6,695 nucleotides of DNA from contig WQUS01000089.1 of the NCBI GenBank assembly GCA_009781965.1, positions 1 to 6,695 on the forward strand. The letters run 5' to 3'. The translations under genes and the position numbers were made by a program. The DNA comes from Bacillota bacterium. GTDB taxonomy: Bacteria; Bacillota; Desulfotomaculia; Desulfotomaculales; Desulfallaceae. The notes below the pieces were generated by a model that was not told the DNA's origin, searched no databases, and saw nothing but the letters and a program-made list of their open reading frames with translations. Positions 4,048 to 6,695 of the stretch are shown in pieces (position 1 is the first letter of the stretch; each line of letters begins with the position of its first letter).

Positions 4048-6695
4048 ATGGACTATGGTAAGACTTTAAACCTGCCCCAAACCGAATTTCCCATGCGGGG
4101 CAATTTGCCTCAGCGCGAGCCGGAAATTCTGCAAACCTGGGAAGCAATGGACATATATAAGTTGGTGCAGCAAAAAAACAGCGGCCGGCCCAAGTTTATC
4201 CTGCATGATGGTCCGCCTTACGCCAATGGCTGCATTCATCTGGGCCACACCCTGAACAAGGTGCTGAAGGACATCGTGGTCAAATATCATTCCATGGCCG
4301 GCTTTGACGCGCCTTATGTACCCGGTTGGGACACCCATGGTCTGCCCATTGAGCAGCAGGCGATTAAAAACCTGGGTCTGAACCGGCACAAAATTGACAC
4401 TGTCGAATTCAGAAACAAGTGCAAAGAATACGCCTTAAAGTATGTGGATATCCAGCGGGAAGAATTTAAACGGCTGGGTGTGCGCGGCGATTGGGAGCAC
4501 CCTTACCTGACCTTGATGCCCCACTTTGAAGCCAGGCAAATCGGAGTTTTTGGCGAGATGGCCAAAGCCGGTTACATTTACAAAGGGCTCAAGCCGGTTT
4601 ACTGGTGCTCCTCTTGCGAAACCGCCCTGGCCGAAGCGGAAGTGGAATATGCCGACAAGAAGTCCCCTTCCATATATGTTAAGTTTCCCGTCCGGGATGG
4701 CAAAGGCTTGCTGCCTGAAGAAAATACCTTTGTGGTGATCTGGACCACTACCCCTTGGACCTTAGTGGCCAACATGGCCATCTGCCTGCGTCCCGAATTT
4801 GATTACCTGTTGCTGGAGAGCGGCGGGGAAAAACTGCTGGTTGCCAAAGAACTAAAAGACTCCTTCCTGCGGGAAACCGGCCTGGAGGACGGTCCGGTGC
4901 GGCGGGAATACAAAGGCGCCGAGCTGGAGGGCATTTTGTGCGCCCATCCTTTTGCGGAACGCCAATCACCCTTGATTTTGGGTGATCACGTTACTTTGGA
5001 GGCCGGCACCGGCTGCGTGCATACTGCGCCGGGGCACGGTCATGAAGATTACCTGGTGGGCCTGAAATACAATTTGGCCATCATGTCCCCCGTGGACGGC
5101 CGCGGTAAATTTACCGCCGAGGGCGGCCAGTTTGCCGGGCTGGCTTACCAGGAGGCCAATGGGGCGATTCTGGAAACTTTGGGGCAAACCGGCGCCTTAG
5201 TGAAAGCTTTGACCGTCAGGCACCAGTATCCTCACTGCTGGCGCTGCAAGCAGCCGGTATTTTTCCGGGCCACCGAGCAGTGGTTTGCCTCTATTGACGG
5301 CTTTCGTCAGGCGGCCTTGAACGCCATCGAACAGGTGCGCTGGATCCCTGCCTGGGGCCGGGACCGCATCCACAACATGGTGGCCAACCGGGGCGACTGG
5401 TGCGTTTCCCGCCAGCGGACCTGGGGGGTGCCGATTCCGATATTCTACTGCGCTGCCTGCGGTAAGCCGGTGATTAACGATCAAACGATCACCCATTTAC
5501 AAGAGCTCTTCCGGGCCCAGGGCGCCGACGTATGGTTCGGCCGGGAGGCCGAAGGGCTTACGCCTCCGGGACTGGTCTGTCCGGAATGCGGCGGAACCAA
5601 GTTCAGCAAAGAAACAGATACCATGGACGTGTGGTTCGACAGCGGCTCCAGTCACCTGGCGGTGCTGGACGAGCCGGACATCTGGCCCGAGCTGAGCCGG
5701 CCCGCCGATTTATACCTGGAAGGCAGCGACCAGCACCGGGGCTGGTTCAACTCATCCCTGAACACTTCGGTAGCCGTCTGCGGCGGGGCCCCTTACCGGG
5801 CGGTGCTGACCCACGGTTTTCTGGTGGATGAAAACGGCCGCAAAATGAGTAAATCCCTGGGCAACGTAGTGGACCCGCTGAAAGTGATTGAACAAATGGG
5901 GGCCGATATTCTGCGGCTGTGGGTTTCTTCCGCCGATTACCGGGGTGATCTGGCGGTATCCCAGAACATTTTGAAGCAGATGACCGAAGCTTACCGGAAA
6001 ATCAGAAACACCTGCCGCTTCATGCTGGGCAATATCTACGATTTTGCGCCCGGCCGGGACTTTGTTCCTTACGGGCAAATGCCCGAGCTTGATCGGTGGG
6101 CGCTGTTAAAACTACACCGGCTGATGCAGCGGGTGGACAAAGGCTATCGCGATTACGAGTATCATACAGTCTATCACGCCATCCACCACTTCTGCACGGT
6201 GGACATGAGCGCCCAGTACCTGGACATCATCAAAGACCGGCTATACTGTGAAGCGACCGCTTCACCGGCCAGGCGCAGCGCCCAAACGGTGATGTATGAG
6301 GGGCTGCATGTGCTGGTTAGACTGTTAACGCCTATTTTAACTTTTACCGCGGAAGAAATCTGGCGTCATCTGCCCAAGACCGCGGACGCGCCGGAAAGCG
6401 TCCAGTTAACCGATATGCCTTTGGCCGATGAGGGATACCTGGACCCGGCCCTGGAGGAAAAATGGGGCCGGCTGATGAAAGTCCGCGGCGTGGCGACCAG
6501 GGCTTTGGAGAAGGCCAGGCAGGAAAAAGTGATTGGCAACTCCCTGGAAGCCAGGGTGACTCTCTATGTTGATCAAGAAACCGCCGCTTTTTTGCAGCCT
6601 CTGACCGCCGATTTGCCGGTGCTGTTGATTGTTTCCGGGGCGGCCCTTCAGCCGCTGGCGGAAAAGACAGCCGCTTCTTTCGAGGCGGAAGATGT
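4048..6695 (+). CDS. ileS: Isoleucyl-tRNA synthetase, bacterial type (3' end outside window)
   Basis: IleRS charges tRNA-Ile and edits mis-activated valine. The frame is open from ATG 4048 to the window end, giving 882 codons plus two bases; family members are about 920-930 residues, so only the C-terminal zinc-binding end is missing. GAGGTG lies 7 bases before the ATG. The class I HIGH motif is HLGH at 64-67 within PPYANGCIHLGHTLNK, followed by PGWDTHGLPIE (92-102). The CP1 editing domain shows WTTTPWTL (232-239) and GTGCVHTAPGHGHEDY (320-335), with D334 the expected editing aspartate. The catalytic fold resumes at DWCVSRQRTWGVPIP (450-464), DVWFDSGSSH (527-536), GSDQHRGWF (560-568) and KMSKS (599-603). 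Cysteine pairs at 468/471 and 511/514 suggest a zinc knuckle. The anticodon-binding helical domain begins near 640 (CTVDMSAQYLDIIKDRLY, 716-733). I see no frameshift. Overall motif form fits IleS1 rather than the mupirocin-resistant IleS2 type. Confidence 0.97.
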   Translation, partial: MDYGKTLNLPQTEFPMRGNLPQREPEILQTWEAMDIYKLVQQKNSGRPKFILHDGPPYANGCIHLGHTLNKVLKDIVVKYHSMAGFDAPYVPGWDTHGLPIEQQAIKNLGLNRHKIDTVEFRNKCKEYALKYVDIQREEFKRLGVRGDWEHPYLTLMPHFEARQIGVFGEMAKAGYIYKGLKPVYWCSSCETALAEAEVEYADKKSPSIYVKFPVRDGKGLLPEENTFVVIWTTTPWTLVANMAICLRPEFDYLLLESGGEKLLVAKELKDSFLRETGLEDGPVRREYKGAELEGILCAHPFAERQSPLILGDHVTLEAGTGCVHTAPGHGHEDYLVGLKYNLAIMSPVDGRGKFTAEGGQFAGLAYQEANGAILETLGQTGALVKALTVRHQYPHCWRCKQPVFFRATEQWFASIDGFRQAALNAIEQVRWIPAWGRDRIHNMVANRGDWCVSRQRTWGVPIPIFYCAACGKPVINDQTITHLQELFRAQGADVWFGREAEGLTPPGLVCPECGGTKFSKETDTMDVWFDSGSSHLAVLDEPDIWPELSRPADLYLEGSDQHRGWFNSSLNTSVAVCGGAPYRAVLTHGFLVDENGRKMSKSLGNVVDPLKVIEQMGADILRLWVSSADYRGDLAVSQNILKQMTEAYRKIRNTCRFMLGNIYDFAPGRDFVPYGQMPELDRWALLKLHRLMQRVDKGYRDYEYHTVYHAIHHFCTVDMSAQYLDIIKDRLYCEATASPARRSAQTVMYEGLHVLVRLLTPILTFTAEEIWRHLPKTADAPESVQLTDMPLADEGYLDPALEEKWGRLMKVRGVATRALEKARQEKVIGNSLEARVTLYVDQETAAFLQPLTADLPVLLIVSGAALQPLAEKTAASFEAED

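Noticed and set aside
5532..5831. Forward 99-codon frame inside ileS.
   Set aside because: It is in another frame of a continuous, motif-rich ileS reading frame, and its Arg/Gly-rich composition is typical of a shifted frame.
1..6695. Mobile element, phage, CRISPR or defence island.
   Set aside because: No transposase, integrase, repeat-spacer array or compositional break is seen; all genes are conserved housekeeping or division genes in a consistent orientation.

Overview
The window looks like a core, vertically inherited chromosomal segment of a Gram-positive, low-to-mid GC Clostridia member of the Peptococcaceae/Desulfotomaculum kind. That placement is an inference from three things: sepF, yggT, divIVA and ileS cluster in the Firmicute manner; proC and a DUF167 gene lie inside the cluster; and strong Shine-Dalgarno sites pair with a mix of ATG, GTG and TTG starts. 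Genus cannot be fixed from the sequence alone. All eight genes are on the + strand, and I see no transposase, phage, CRISPR, tRNA or rRNA sequence.

Layout: (1) 1-489, the 3' end of a probable HlyD-like membrane-fusion protein, cut by the window edge; (2) 494-1189, yggS/ylmE, PLP-homeostasis protein; (3) 1205-1648, sepF, FtsZ membrane anchor; (4) 1649-1825, a 177-base gap with a 12-bp inverted repeat and one copy of a 20-base repeat; (5) 1826-2644, proC, pyrroline-5-carboxylate reductase; (6) 2676-2933, yggT/ylmG membrane protein; (7) 2934-3001, a short gap with the second repeat copy; (8) 3002-3658, divIVA; (9) 3661-3957, DUF167/yggU; (10) 3958-4047, an AT-rich gap with a promoter-like sequence and an intrinsic terminator; (11) 4048 to the window end, ileS, bacterial-type isoleucyl-tRNA synthetase, lacking only its last few dozen codons.

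The theme is cell division and membrane-curvature proteins (SepF, YggT, DivIVA) mixed with cofactor, proline and translation housekeeping. The order combines the Bacillus string ylmE-sepF-ylmG-(ylmH)-divIVA-ileS with the proteobacterial yggS-proC-yggT-yggU string. The S4-domain gene ylmH, expected between yggT and divIVA, is absent. Tight spacing suggests three blocks: HlyD-like/yggS/sepF, proC/yggT/divIVA/yggU (possibly joined to the first), and ileS behind its own promoter and terminator region.

I found no evidence of a new defence, mobile or biosynthetic system. What deserves a second look is mainly non-coding: the sepF-proC inverted repeat, the repeat shared by the proC and divIVA leaders, and the compact ileS leader without a T-box. 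A few unusual residues in otherwise conserved proteins are also listed.
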